This document shows, piece by piece, positions 1 to 10,409 of a stretch of DNA of 64,000 bases; the stretch's first letter is position 1, and each line of letters opens with the position of its first letter. Made by a program: the position numbers and the translations under genes. The DNA lies in NCBI GenBank assembly GCA_946122785.1, contig CAMGYJ010000008.1, positions 12,053,475 to 12,117,474 on the forward strand. The letters are read 5' to 3'. Source of the DNA: Linum tenue (Eukaryota > Streptophyta > Magnoliopsida > Malpighiales > Linaceae). The notes below the pieces were generated by a model. The model was not told the DNA's origin. It searched no databases and saw only the letters and a list, made by a program, of their open reading frames with translations.

Positions 1-1130
1 AAATCTGGTCTACATACCAAAAGCTAGACTGGTGGAATTGTGCATTATAGATATATATGGTCCTAAATCACGTTTGTGATGTTGTCGAGACTAGCAAATA
101 TGTGTTTCCCGCCCGCATTTTTGGAGGGTTCCCATGTACTTTCAAGGCCTCTCGATCAAATCTGGAGAGGTTTATTACTATGTCAAAGATATCAGTAGCA
201 CAAAATGTATGTTTGCGTCCTAAAAATTGTGGGCGGGCTATATATGATGTTTTATCATGCACTCATATATACATGTCGATTGAGCACTATGATTTCATCT
301 CGAGTCGAGTGGTTGGCAATGTTCATAATGAGTATTCTAGCATTTATTAAATAATCTTCTCTGAGGCAGGTAGGTCACTTAATGGACTTGAAATGGTGAA
401 TATTTTTTCATCTCGTGTTTAAATCTATTGTTAATAAAGGACTTATCAACAAATAGTGATGCGATTTTTTCACAATTGAGGATCATGACATGGTGCTAAG
501 AATTAGCTAGAACCCGATAATTTGATTATTGAGAAATGACAAGGTTCTCTAATGAAATTCTTACATAACTTCAAACTTTATGAATGTGTATTTGCTCGTT
601 GAAATCAAACTTATTTGATCACAATGTGGTGGACGTGAAATAATCTATTTGCTTCAAATTACTGGGCTATCAATATTGCAATCAAATATGGGTGAATTCG
701 CCAATATACTTAAGAAATTTTACCATGTGTTTCTTCTGTCTTTATTAAATTATAGTAAAAATTCTGAACGTAAATAAAGTATATTCATTAGTGAAGTTCA
801 AAAACTCAATAGAATCAAAGGTTTGCCGATTTTACTATCTATGATTCTCCACCTCTTTCAATTTACTTGATCATCAATATTGAAATGATGACTCGTGAGT
901 ATTCAAATACGAGATTGTTGCTCAAAAAATTCCGCTATGTCGATAATTATTTCATATCAATAACTTGAATTATTCTAGAATGCTAAACTTATAAACTTTG
1001 TATTGTTTTTAGTTAATGATTAATGGACAACGCCAAATAGAACTTTAGGCTTCCTATTATTTATTGGGAAAAAGGCTATTTTCAAGAGAAAATAATTTCA
1101 TGAAGGTCTAGCTACTAATGTTTAATGGGC
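1..1130. other. AT-rich intergenic DNA, no supported gene
   Basis: No gene could be supported here. The longest ATG-started frame (57-350, +, 97 codons) has no motif I recognise, no splice context and ordinary AT-rich composition, so I do not call it. The stretch looks like decayed intergenic DNA. Confidence 0.5.
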
Positions 1131-1330
1131 TCGTTAACATGGAAAAGCCCAACATTGGCAGTCTGCCAACATCGTGCGGGAAGCCCATCATTGTCATTAG
1201 TGCTCCAATGGCTGGCGGACATGTCAGCCCAAAAGCCTAGTTATCATCCTCTGTAGTTGAGATGATAACAAAGGCCCAACAGACCCTTTTTCGTTTAACC
1301 CAAAAGGCCAAAACTAGATTAAGATCTTCA
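1131..1330. other. Cluster of AGCCCA/GGCCCA motifs
   Basis: About 200 bases carry repeated AGCCCA, TGGGCT and GGCCCA hexamers, the core of plant site II (TCP-binding) elements. A short hairpin (GTTATCATC ... GATGATAAC, about 1240-1272) sits inside. The cluster is about 1 kb upstream of the TATA box of the bromodomain gene, which is far for a proximal promoter. It may be a distal element, a relic of another promoter, or chance. Confidence 0.3.
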
Positions 1331-1385
1331 TGGTCATTTTGTCATTGGTCAACAAGGTGGCTAAGCCCTATCTGATACTAGCTCA

Positions 1386-1872
1386 GTTTGGCCCTGCTGT
1401 AGCTTTTGGAGAAGCAGCTTCTGGCTGTAGCTTTTAGAGAAGTACTTTTCAAAAAAAGCAGTTGAGTGTTTGGCTGAAAAACTATTAGAAGTGCTTTTTA
1501 ATATGAGAGGTTATGTAAAATGACTATAAAGGATTTAAAATATAAAATATGAATAAAAATTATAAACAATAAAAAGTAGTCAATATGGATCTTGTTAGAT
1601 TTCTTTTATATTAAATAATATGATTTTATAATTTATTTTATTTTTATAATGATTGAAATGAAATAAAATTATATTTTCTGAAATAAGATTAAAATATGGT
1701 AAGGATAATTTTGTATTTTCAGAACAGCTTTTCGCAGAAGCTCCAAATCGGAGCTTCTGCTTTTATGTTATACAAAAGCACTTTTCAGCTTTTCAAAAGC
1801 CGAGCTTTTAGAGGTGTTTGGCCCTGCTTCAGCTTTTGAAGCCGAAAAGCACTTCTAAAAGCCGGGCCAAAC
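1386..1872. mobile_element. MITE-like element with GTTTGGCCC inverted ends
   Basis: The left end starts GTTTGGCCCTGC and the right end finishes GGGCCAAAC, so the termini are inverted repeats. The interior is AT-rich and holds several inverted copies of an AGCTTTT/AAAAGC and GAAGC/GCTTC pattern. The last 58 bases (1815-1872) form a second inverted pair with the same end motif, as if two copies are nested or adjacent. I see no clear target-site duplication, so the superfamily is not assigned. Confidence 0.5.
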
Positions 1873-2272
1873 ATAGGCACTTTCCCATTCCAATGTAATC
1901 AATTAATTTTGTCCATTACCACTTTCTATGGGTTTCCTACTTCTACTCTAAGCATAGTGAGTAGTTTGTTTCCCTTGGGTATCTCCGGACTCCAATGTTC
2001 TTTTCTCCTATCTAGCTTATATATTAACTGCATAATTAGTAATTAATTCATCAAATGATTGACCAGACAAAACAAATGACACGAGATCAGCTTAATTATT
2101 AATTACTTAATAATAAAACAATTACAAACGGATTTAAACCGTACCAGATTCGCATCCCCGCCATAAAAACAGCCGGTCACGAAATCCGACGGCTGATATC
2201 GGAACAGCTCTTCACCCGTTGGATCACACGGATTAAACATCCAACGGCCCGCATTCATGCGTGGAGTCCTCG

Positions 2273-2280
2273 TATAAATA
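2273..2280 (+). promoter_or_regulatory. TATA box of the GTE8-like gene
   Basis: TATAAATA is followed by a pyrimidine-rich leader (about 2340-2395, CTCTCTCTTCTCTC type) typical of a plant 5' UTR. The coding start lies at 3201, and an AG acceptor at 3176-3178 suggests a 5' UTR intron whose donor may be the GTAATT near 2722. The exact transcription start was not determined. Confidence 0.55.
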
Positions 2281-3200
2281 GGGAGTCGGTGGCAACATTG
2301 TTGCTCTTTTCCCATTTTGTCAAATTGGGAAGTCATAAATTCGACTTTCGTTTTCTTCTCCACTTTCTCTCTCTTCTCTCTTCCAATAGCGCGTCGCGTC
2401 GCTCTTGCCGTTCGCTAGGGTTCTTCGATTCGATACTGTGTGGAGTGTGGGCCGCCGCCGCTTCCGCTGCTGCTACTGCTTGGTCGACGAGGAGCCGAAT
2501 TGTATTGGAGCTAGCTCGCCGGGGTTGGTGTGGTTCGCTGGTTCGGCGGCTGCGCCTTTTCGATTTAGGGTTTCGTGTTTTGGTTGTAGAAGGGGTGGGA
2601 GGTTTTAGGGTTCGATTTGGCTGGGACGTGATCCTTTGTTGAAGTTGGAATTCGAAGCTTGGCTCTCGCTGTGGAGGTTTTGAGTTGGGAGGGGATATAA
2701 GTAGAGCAGGAGACAGTTTCTGGTAATTGAATTTTGGTTCTCGTTGATTGAAATTGATCTATTGGTTCCTCTTGCCTGAAAGCTTTATAAAGGGGTTTGC
2801 TTTCTCTCCCTTTTGCGCTTTTCCGGTGAATTTTACTGCTCGAATTCACATTCGAGCTTTTCAAAGGTTTTCGTTGATTTGAAGTTAATTACCCTCTTCT
2901 TCTAGGTCGATTTTCTTCATGGATTCGCCTGTTATTTCTCAAAATTTGTACTTGTGGTGTCCTGATTCTTTTGTTTTGTTTTTCTCTTGTGTAGCGTTTC
3001 AAAGTTTAAGTGTTCATAATGATTTTTATCGGGGAGGAAACTGTTTTGTTCCTTTTATAATTTCCAATGTGTTTTTACTTGTAAGAACGTATTTTTCGAC
3101 TTTGGTCTGATGAAATGGAACCTGTTAATTGAGTGAACCTGAGGATACCCTTTATTACACATGACTTATTCATGCAGAAGGCAGTTGTCGAGTGGATAGG

Positions 3201-6200
3201 ATGGGGAAAAGTGAAAATTTCCGTGGTGCTTACTACCGCAGCAGCTCATTTGGGGCAGCTGGTGCTTTTGAGAGATCAGCAAGTTCTGGACAAATTGATA
3301 TGGAGATTACTGCATCTGCAAATTCTAGTGCTCCAGTTAGGAAATTCTTGAATCTGAATTCCAGTAAAAGGGATACTTTTGGGGTCCCTACACAAGTCCT
3401 GTCTCCTGCCCAAATGTCTTCATTGGAAAGAAAAGATATGATCCGAAGATTGAGATCTGAGCTTGAACTCGTTCGGGATGTCCAGAAGAACATTGTAGTG
3501 GAGAGAGGTGTTGGAAATGTCTCTTCATCTAACCGTGTTCTGAATGGTACCAGTAGACCAAATGGGGCTGTAGCAGTAAATTCCAAGAATTCCTCAATTG
3601 TTTCTTCTGGAGCGGGGAATAAGGGAAGTTCCATGGGAAAGCTGAAGCCACAGCCTGTGAAAGCACATGCAACACAAAATCCTGGAAACTTAATCTTGGT
3701 GAAACAGTGTGAGAATTTGTTGCAACGTTTGATGTCTCATCAGTTTGGTTTTGTCTTCAATACTCCAGTGGATGTTGTCAAGTTGAACATCCCTGATTAC
3801 TTCACTATTGTCAAGCATCCTATGGACTTGGGAACAATTAAGAGCAGAATTATGTCAGGCTTGTACTCAAGCCCATTGGAATTCGCTGAAGATGTCAGGC
3901 TGACATTCAGCAATGCTATGCTGTACAATCCAAAGGGGAACGATGTTCATATCATGGCTGAGAGCCTTAAAAAGTTTTTTGAAGTGAGATGGAAATCCAT
4001 TGACAGAAAGTTGCCGAAGAAGGTGCCCAAACCTCAGCCAGAAAATTCAGTTCATCGCAATGATTTTGATGCTGCTCAAATGCAATCTATTAAGAAGAGA
4101 AAACTAAGCCCATCTAAGCATGAAGCTATTGTGGAACCTGCGGAGCGGTTAGTTTCCACGGATGAGATAACCAAATTGGGCTCAGAGCTTGAGTCATTGT
4201 TGCCTGAAATGCCTATGCATATCATTGATTTCTTGAGAGAGCACAGCAATGGTGGACAAGATGCTGGTTTAGATGAAATAGAGATAGACATTGATAAACT
4301 CAGCGATGACACATTAATCGCTCTGAGGCAACTCTTAGATAATCATTCTAAAGAGAAGACAGAGAAGCAAGCTAGAGTGGAGCCTTCCGAAATAGAGGTA
4401 CTCTATACATCGATTATTTTGTTGTAACTTGTAATAGTGTACCGTTGTCGTTGATATAGCATAATCTTATTTGTCTTCCTTTTTTCTAGCTATTGAATGT
4501 CTCAGGCCCAAGCAATTCATCCTTGCAACAGCAAAGAGGTATATTTCCATTCTTATTATCTTATTGATTGGACTTTGCTATGAACTTTCTTGATGGTGGT
4601 GTTCATGTATTAGGTAACGACCTAGCAGATGAAGATGTTGATATTGGTGAGAATGAGCCTCCTGTGTCTAGCTATCCTCCTGTGGAGATAGCGAGTGATA
4701 TAGGCTGCGAGAGCAACAGAGTTATGAGTTCAGGGAGCTCTAGGGGTAAGTTATACAGCTCTTTTGTTTGTTTGATCTGGATTATGATTTTATTTGTTAT
4801 CACTTGGAAAGAGTGTTATGCTGAGCTTGTTTCAAGATTAGGTAGTAAAGGTCTTCTTTATTTTGGTGTGTAGCCTGTTTTCGCTGTGTAGCTATTATAC
4901 AACCAGAGAGAGTTGTTTCCGCTTCTTGTAATTTTATCAGGCTCTTTATATATCTGACTAATTTATTTCCCCTCCCTCTCTTCATACTCAGATTCTGGCG
5001 GTTCTTCTGAAGTTGAATCTGATCACGTGAAACCTTCAAGTCGATCACCTGTGTCTAAGGTTGGCAACTATTTGGAACTTCTTCATGGTCGGTTTGTTTA
5101 AATGAAAATATCAGAGTGTGCACCGTAGCTTTGGTGGCTTTTGCGGAACTTCGATATGATGTCTGACTAGGTTTTAATTCCTGACGAACTTGATTCGTAT
5201 TTACTAGGTTCTGGATGATATGGTTCGTGGAGGTCAAACTGATGAGAAGAAAATTGGTGATCATCCCCTGGATAGAACTCGTGAGTCCTCTGTTTGGAAT
5301 AATTGAATGGGTTCTTGTGCCTGGAAGCTTGATTTAGATCAGGCTAATCAAGAATTTCGTTTGGAATTAGTTGGATGCGAATAGGTCTAGGTCATTTGCA
5401 GGTTTCTTGAAACAGGTGGTCCATGGGTATTTAACTATTTAATGAAGCTTTTTGTAACGAAGTTACTGTCTCATCTGTTTCTATGGTCAATTGTGGAAGG
5501 ATCCTTTTGTGATTTGTTGAGGTGGTATTGCCCCGTGTTGGAATTTTCTCTGATAGAAACCTGTTCAACAGAATCTGACAGTGGGTTGGATCAGCTGGAA
5601 GAGAACTCTGAAGAAAAGCCTGGGTCAGATTATTCGGATGGTCATCAAGATGGTAAGGTTGAGGGTGTGGAAGGGGAGATAGCTTGGATGTTATATTGCA
5701 GGTTGTATAGCACTGATGAGTCCCGTAATTGTCACAGGAGAAAGTGCTCCTAGTGGGAGTCAGGAGTTCCCTCATAAGGATTATAGGGCGGCTATGATCA
5801 GAAACCGTTTCTCTGACATGATACTGAAAGCTAGGGAAGAGAAGACCCTCTTACAGGTAACAACACTGTATTGGCTTATTCTACTCTTATCAAGTAGTTA
5901 AGTTGCTGTTACTCATGCTTATGGTCTCCATCTCTATGTTGTTGGTATCAGGTTGACAAGGTGGATCCAGACAAGCTGCAGAAGGAAAGGGAGAAACTAG
6001 AGTTGCAGAAAAAGAAAGGTTCCTGCGTTCGATCTTTGATATTTGTTTCTGTAGTCAATAAAGCTATTGGGTATACAGTGTTGGTTAATAATTTTTTGGA
6101 TGACATATGGAATGTTGGCGTTCCAGAGAAAGCGAGGCTACAAGCTGAAGCAAAGGCTGCCGAAGATGCCCGGAAGCAAGCGGAGGCAGCTGCAGCAGCC

Positions 6201-6725
6201 GAGGCCAGACGGCTGTTGGAGGTTGAAAGAGAAGCAGCACGTCAGGCGCTGCTCAAGGTAAGGATGTGCCAGATCTCTGCAAGAGCATCGTGATCATTCC
6301 AGAGAGTACTAATGAAGGGCGCTGCGCTGTGTTTTCTGCAGGTTGAGAGAACTGTTGAAATCAACGAGAACTCCAAGTTCCTGGAAGACCTAGAGATGCT
6401 TAGAAGTGCTCCTGCCGAGCAGGTACCAAGCTCTGTGGACGAAGTGAGCCCAGATAACTCTCCGGATGGGTTGGGTGGTTTCAAGTTTGGTGGGGACAGC
6501 AATCCTTTGGAACAACTTGGCTTGTTTAGGAAGGATGACGAAGAGGAGGAAGAAGGCGAGCCTTTGAGCGTTCCACAGGAAAGTTTCAAGTTTGGTGGGG
6601 ACAGCAATCCACTGGAACAGCTTGGCTTGTTTAGGAAGGACGACGAAGTGGAGGAAGAAGGTGAGCCTTCGAGCGTTCCACAGGAAATGAATGATGTGGA
6701 GCCAGAAGAGGGGGAAATAGATTAG
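3201..6725 (+). CDS. GTE8: GTE8-like BET bromodomain protein
   Basis: A plant BET-type factor that should bind acetylated histones in the nucleus and regulate transcription. Ten exons close in phase to 778 residues: 3201-4397, 4490-4538, 4614-4745, 4992-5059, 5208-5280, 5572-5652, 5702-5856, 5952-6018, 6127-6257, 6342-6725. I chose the ATG at 3201 because the frame has no earlier ATG after the acceptor at 3178. Domains: a short basic/charged segment (about 72-97), a bromodomain (about 163-265, with HPMDLGTIK and the acetyl-lysine Asn in LYNPKGND), a NET domain (about 317-382), then an Ala/Arg/Glu-rich probable coiled coil (607-650) and an acidic tail. The tail holds a 35-residue tandem duplication starting [16 protein letters not shown] at about 698 and 733. 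GTE10 is the main alternative; the length fits GTE8 better. Confidence 0.9.
6480..6684 (+). repeat. In-frame 105-bp tandem duplication in the GTE8-like last exon
   Basis: Two copies start with TTCAAGTTTGGTGGGGACAG at 6480 and at 6585, giving a period of 105 bases (35 codons), so the frame is kept. Each copy encodes the [14 protein letters not shown] block and an acidic stretch ending in VPQE. The copies differ at a few positions, so the event is not brand new. Confidence 0.9.
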
Positions 6726-8073
6726 GCCCTCAATGGATGGACTAATTTAGTGAATATCTATGTCAGAAAAAAAAAATGAAAAAAAAAAGAGAAATAGAAA
6801 AGATAATGCTGGACACTTTGCAGCTGCTTCAGCTGTGAGAGATCTGCAACTGTGAGCCAAGTATAGCAGTCAACTTGTCCGTGAGAGTCGAGTTTCACTG
6901 CGGGTGAATCTTGCTGCTACCCCTCAGAGGTGGAAGAAAGGATTCGCTTGGATGGTTGCAGAAGAATAGTTCTGTTCTGTTGCTCTCCATGGATGTATAT
7001 ATGATGCAGTTTTGCCTTGAGCTTTTGGAGAAGCATTGTTGCTCTTTAAGTTAAATCCACAGCCTGAAGAAGAGACGGTACGGCGATGGAGGAAAGAAGA
7101 TGACTTGCATACATCCTTTGCCTTGGATTGTTGAGCTGAGTCTGTTGGACTGGAGACTTGCAGTGTACCGGAGAGAATGACTTGGTGGTTTTGTGATGTA
7201 AGAGTTAGGCGGAGAGTGAATTTCTATGTAAAAAGTAATTTCGTAGTGTTTGGTTCAATAGAAAGACTTTTTTCTTTTTTTGTTTATGCGGCAACAGCAG
7301 AATCAGCTATTATCTTCAATCAAGGTCATTACTAATTACTGACTGAAGCAAAAGTAAAACTTGTCAACAGTAACCAGAAAGATCGGATAATAGCCTTTTT
7401 CTCTTCCGTTGGGATTGTGATTACCATTACCTATTGGGAGATGAGAGTAACAAGATCTCGATGCAATAGCTGCTGTCTCAAACTCGCAATGGATGCTCGA
7501 CGAGTCTCTTGCTACTGTTCAAAAGGAGGATCGAGCTGGATTGTTGTATTCCAAGTTTGCAGAATCCTAAAGAATCCTAGAAGTTCCAATCCACGCCAAG
7601 TTTGCTAGTGTTATGAGTAACGCAGTCGATTGTACAGCAGAAACCTTGTTTCATAAAACTAAAATCTCCCTTACATAAAGAATACAACACAAAAACCTTA
7701 CATGAAGAAAACACAAAAACTCGAAATGTTGAAAATTCTTAGTATATGGACTTCTTTGTACAAAGTATATAGTAGATGGACCAATATTCACCAATCCTTA
7801 GAAAAAGAGGAGCCACAATTAGCAATGAGATTAGTTACTAGTAAGTAACCATTAATGACCAACCAACCTACTCCATTGTTGCTTTATTAGCAGGAAATGG
7901 AATAAAGAAGAAGAAGCCATTGACATTATTGACAAGTCCTCTCCTCGAGAATAGCAAAAAAAATATTCTAAGCCACCAGATTCATATATAATCCTCAACC
8001 GATGATGACGCCACTTTCCTTCAATTTTCCCTCCACTCATCAATTTCCCTAATTTTTCCCCACCCGCGAAGCA
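6726..8073. other. GTE8-like 3' UTR and intergenic DNA
   Basis: The first part (to roughly 7270) is probably the 3' UTR of the bromodomain gene: an A-rich run lies at 6768-6805 and an AATAGA-like signal near 7256. The rest shows no gene. The minus-strand frame 7852-8088 overlaps the start of the TLC gene and has no recognisable content. Confidence 0.5.
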
Positions 8074-8859
8074 ATGCAGCTGCTCCAAACCCTAATTCCG
8101 CCATCCTCCTCACCCACCGCCGTTGCAGCGGCGCTACCTGTCGCTTTCGCCTCCTTTCTCGTCATCTACATCCTCGGTTACTCTTTGGTCTTCCGCCACT
8201 GGCCGTCCGGTGCTCGCTCCGAGGCTTCCAGCTGCCTGATCTCTTTGTTTCACGGCACCCCGGCCGTGTTCCTTGCCTCCTTCGCAATTTACTCCGACTC
8301 CGATCGCGGGTTCTCAGCCACCAACACCCCCTTTCAATCCGCCGTGCTTGATTTCAGCGTTGCATACTTCTTCGTAGATCTGCTCCACTACGTCTTCTTC
8401 TTCTCCCCTGGGGATGCCCTCTTCATCGGGCACCATTTGGCTACTCTATTTGTGTTTCTCACGTGTCGGTACCTCGTCGGCCACGGCGCGTTCGCGATAC
8501 TGACCCTGTTGGTCCTCGCTGAGGTCACCAGCTTCTGCCAGAACGTGTGGACGCTGGCCGGGGTGAGAAAGGGAGATTCCAAGCTCGCCGCGAGGGTGTA
8601 TCGTTTGTTGTCCCCGCCGTTCTATGCGTTCTACTCCGTCGTCCGTGGGGTTCTGGGGCCGGTGTTTATGTATAAGATGGGGGAGTTTTATTGGAGTGGG
8701 GTGGCAGATGGTGTTGTCCCCAGGTGGATTTGGGTTTCGTGGATGGTGGTTGTGATTGGTGCCATCTCTGTTAGCATCTTGTGGATTATCAACTTGTGGG
8801 TGGAATTGTACAGAGAAAGGAAGGTGGATGGTAGATTGGAGAAGAAGAAAGACAGGTAG
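8074..8859 (+). CDS. TLC-domain membrane protein (At5g14285-like)
   Basis: An intronless gene of 261 codons. The ATG at 8074 follows a C-rich leader and no earlier in-frame ATG exists. Several hydrophobic segments are visible, among them about 18-38, 63-72, 85-110, 120-150 and 220-245, and the protein ends in a charged tail (RKVDGRLEKKKDR) that could act as a cytosolic ER-type C terminus. The central block with SPGDALFIGHHLATLF matches the TLC (TRAM-LAG1-CLN8) family, whose members act in ER lipid metabolism or transport. Length and single-exon structure match the plant At5g14285-type subfamily, which has no well-defined reaction. The ceramide-synthase LAG motif HH..D is not complete, so I do not call it a ceramide synthase. 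Confidence 0.85.
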   Translation: MQLLQTLIPPSSSPTAVAAALPVAFASFLVIYILGYSLVFRHWPSGARSEASSCLISLFHGTPAVFLASFAIYSDSDRGFSATNTPFQSAVLDFSVAYFFVDLLHYVFFFSPGDALFIGHHLATLFVFLTCRYLVGHGAFAILTLLVLAEVTSFCQNVWTLAGVRKGDSKLAARVYRLLSPPFYAFYSVVRGVLGPVFMYKMGEFYWSGVADGVVPRWIWVSWMVVVIGAISVSILWIINLWVELYRERKVDGRLEKKKDR

Positions 8860-10409
8860 AAGAAGAAGAACATAGATTGGGGAAAAAACGTAAAAATGGA
8901 GTCTTTTGCTTTGTTTTTTGGATTATATAATGTCAAGGGTAGGAAGTAGAAGAGAGAATTTCTCAATTGTGTGTAACCATTTGGGATTGAAATTGAAGCT
9001 TCTCCACTGCTTTCTTCATGTGCATTCTCAATTGGATATGGTGATATAAGATGCGATATTCCTTTCCCTCACTCGGTTTTATCAGTTTTGTGAAGTGGGA
9101 ATTCTGATGTGCCCCATGTTTTTCAGTGTCTTCTTCTGTCATTTGGTTTGTCTGTTTTCTTTATCTTTAACGTCTTGTGCAATGAGTTGGGAAGTTCTCT
9201 TAGGTAGCTTCTAGCTTGTGCTGCATTTTGTCATGCTAAGTTGGGATGAGATGGAGGCATCATTAGTCATTTTGTGATGGCTTGTTTAAGCTTTGGAAAG
9301 TCTGCACTTTTGTTCAAATTGCCTTCATCTTCCCGGAGATTGTTCATGCGACCTAGGTATATTAGAATGGAGGATTCATTGCCAGCTATGAGGGTGCTAG
9401 TTGTGATGGTTTCTTTAAGTTTCGGAAAGTCTGCACTTTTGTTCAAATTGCTGTGCCCAGACACCATAGAACTTCATTCCTCGTGCAGTTCGTTGATCTG
9501 CCCTAGGTATATGAGAATGGAAGATTCATTGTCAGCTAGGACGGTGCTAGGAATTTGTCTTGGTTTCTATAACCTTAAGAATCAGAAACTGTGCTGGGGT
9601 TGGCCATTTCCTTGTGATAACTCTCAGGCTTGATAAGATGAAGATGCCAGATTGGATACTGTTTGATTTATGATGTTGCCTTCGTTATCAAACTGAAGAT
9701 TACGTGGACCATCTTTTCTGGAGTTTCACTTTCTAGATCGTTGATGTGACCCAGTATGGCATTATCCATGGCCCTTTTCTCTGAGAAGTTGCATGATGTT
9801 TTACTATATTGGATGCCATAACTGACGTATCTTCACAACTCACAGAAAAAGTGAATGCCATTGCGATGTCCTTACACCGTATATATCTTAGGGAAGCATT
9901 AAAGTTTTCTATTTGTGCTTAGGTCGGGGTGAACAGTGTACTTCGTATCATCCAACTGTATATTCGTCCCTGTATGCTTCGGCTGGCTACGAGTTCGTGT
10001 AATGCAGTCTGTCAATACAATATCAGAAGAGTATTATCTGCTTAGTTTCTTTTGGAGCTCGAGCATATTGATTCGTAATTGGAGGATGAGTGGATGACAA
10101 ATCAACAGATGAAGAAATGGAATCCCAACTACATTACTTACCTACTGCATAAGAAGATACTGTTCACAATAGAAAATAGAAGTGCAGAAGAATACCAAGT
10201 TATCAACAGAAGTGGTAAACAAACTGGTACTGTATTCCAAACCTCCTACTCTGGCAATGAGACAAAATAAAATCTTAAATCTGATTGACATCCTAAAATA
10301 GAATAACAGGCCTCTATGAACAACAGTTTGAAATGCCCTTCCTTCGGCTTCTTTTTTCATCATTGTCAGTTTCATTTCCTTCACTCTACTGCAACTGTTG
10401 TTTCTCACA
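8860..10409. other. TLC gene 3' UTR and convergent intergenic region
   Basis: This lies between two convergent genes (TLC on +, LHT on -). It contains the TLC 3' UTR, the tandem duplication noted separately, and the 3' UTR of the LHT gene. No other gene is supported; short frames here lack motifs or splice logic. Confidence 0.5.
9273..9550. repeat. Local tandem duplication, about 130-150 bp units
   Basis: Unit 1 (9273-9400) and unit 2 (9402-9550) share TGTGATGG at the start, GGAAAGTCTGCACTTTTGTT in the middle, CCTAGGTAT (9352 and 9502) and GGTGCTAG at the end. Unit 2 carries about 21 extra bases. It is non-coding and lies downstream of the TLC gene. Confidence 0.85.

Noticed and set aside
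2103..2363. Minus-strand frame of 86 codons before the bromodomain gene
   Set aside because: It overlaps the TATA box and leader of the plus-strand gene and has no recognisable motif.
2289..2642. Plus-strand frame in the bromodomain gene leader
   Set aside because: It begins with GTG, lies in a likely 5' UTR and reads as low-complexity Ala/Arg/Leu.
9673..9705. Possible box C/D snoRNA (ATGATGT ... CTGA)
   Set aside because: The boxes are only about 25 bases apart and no terminal stem is visible.
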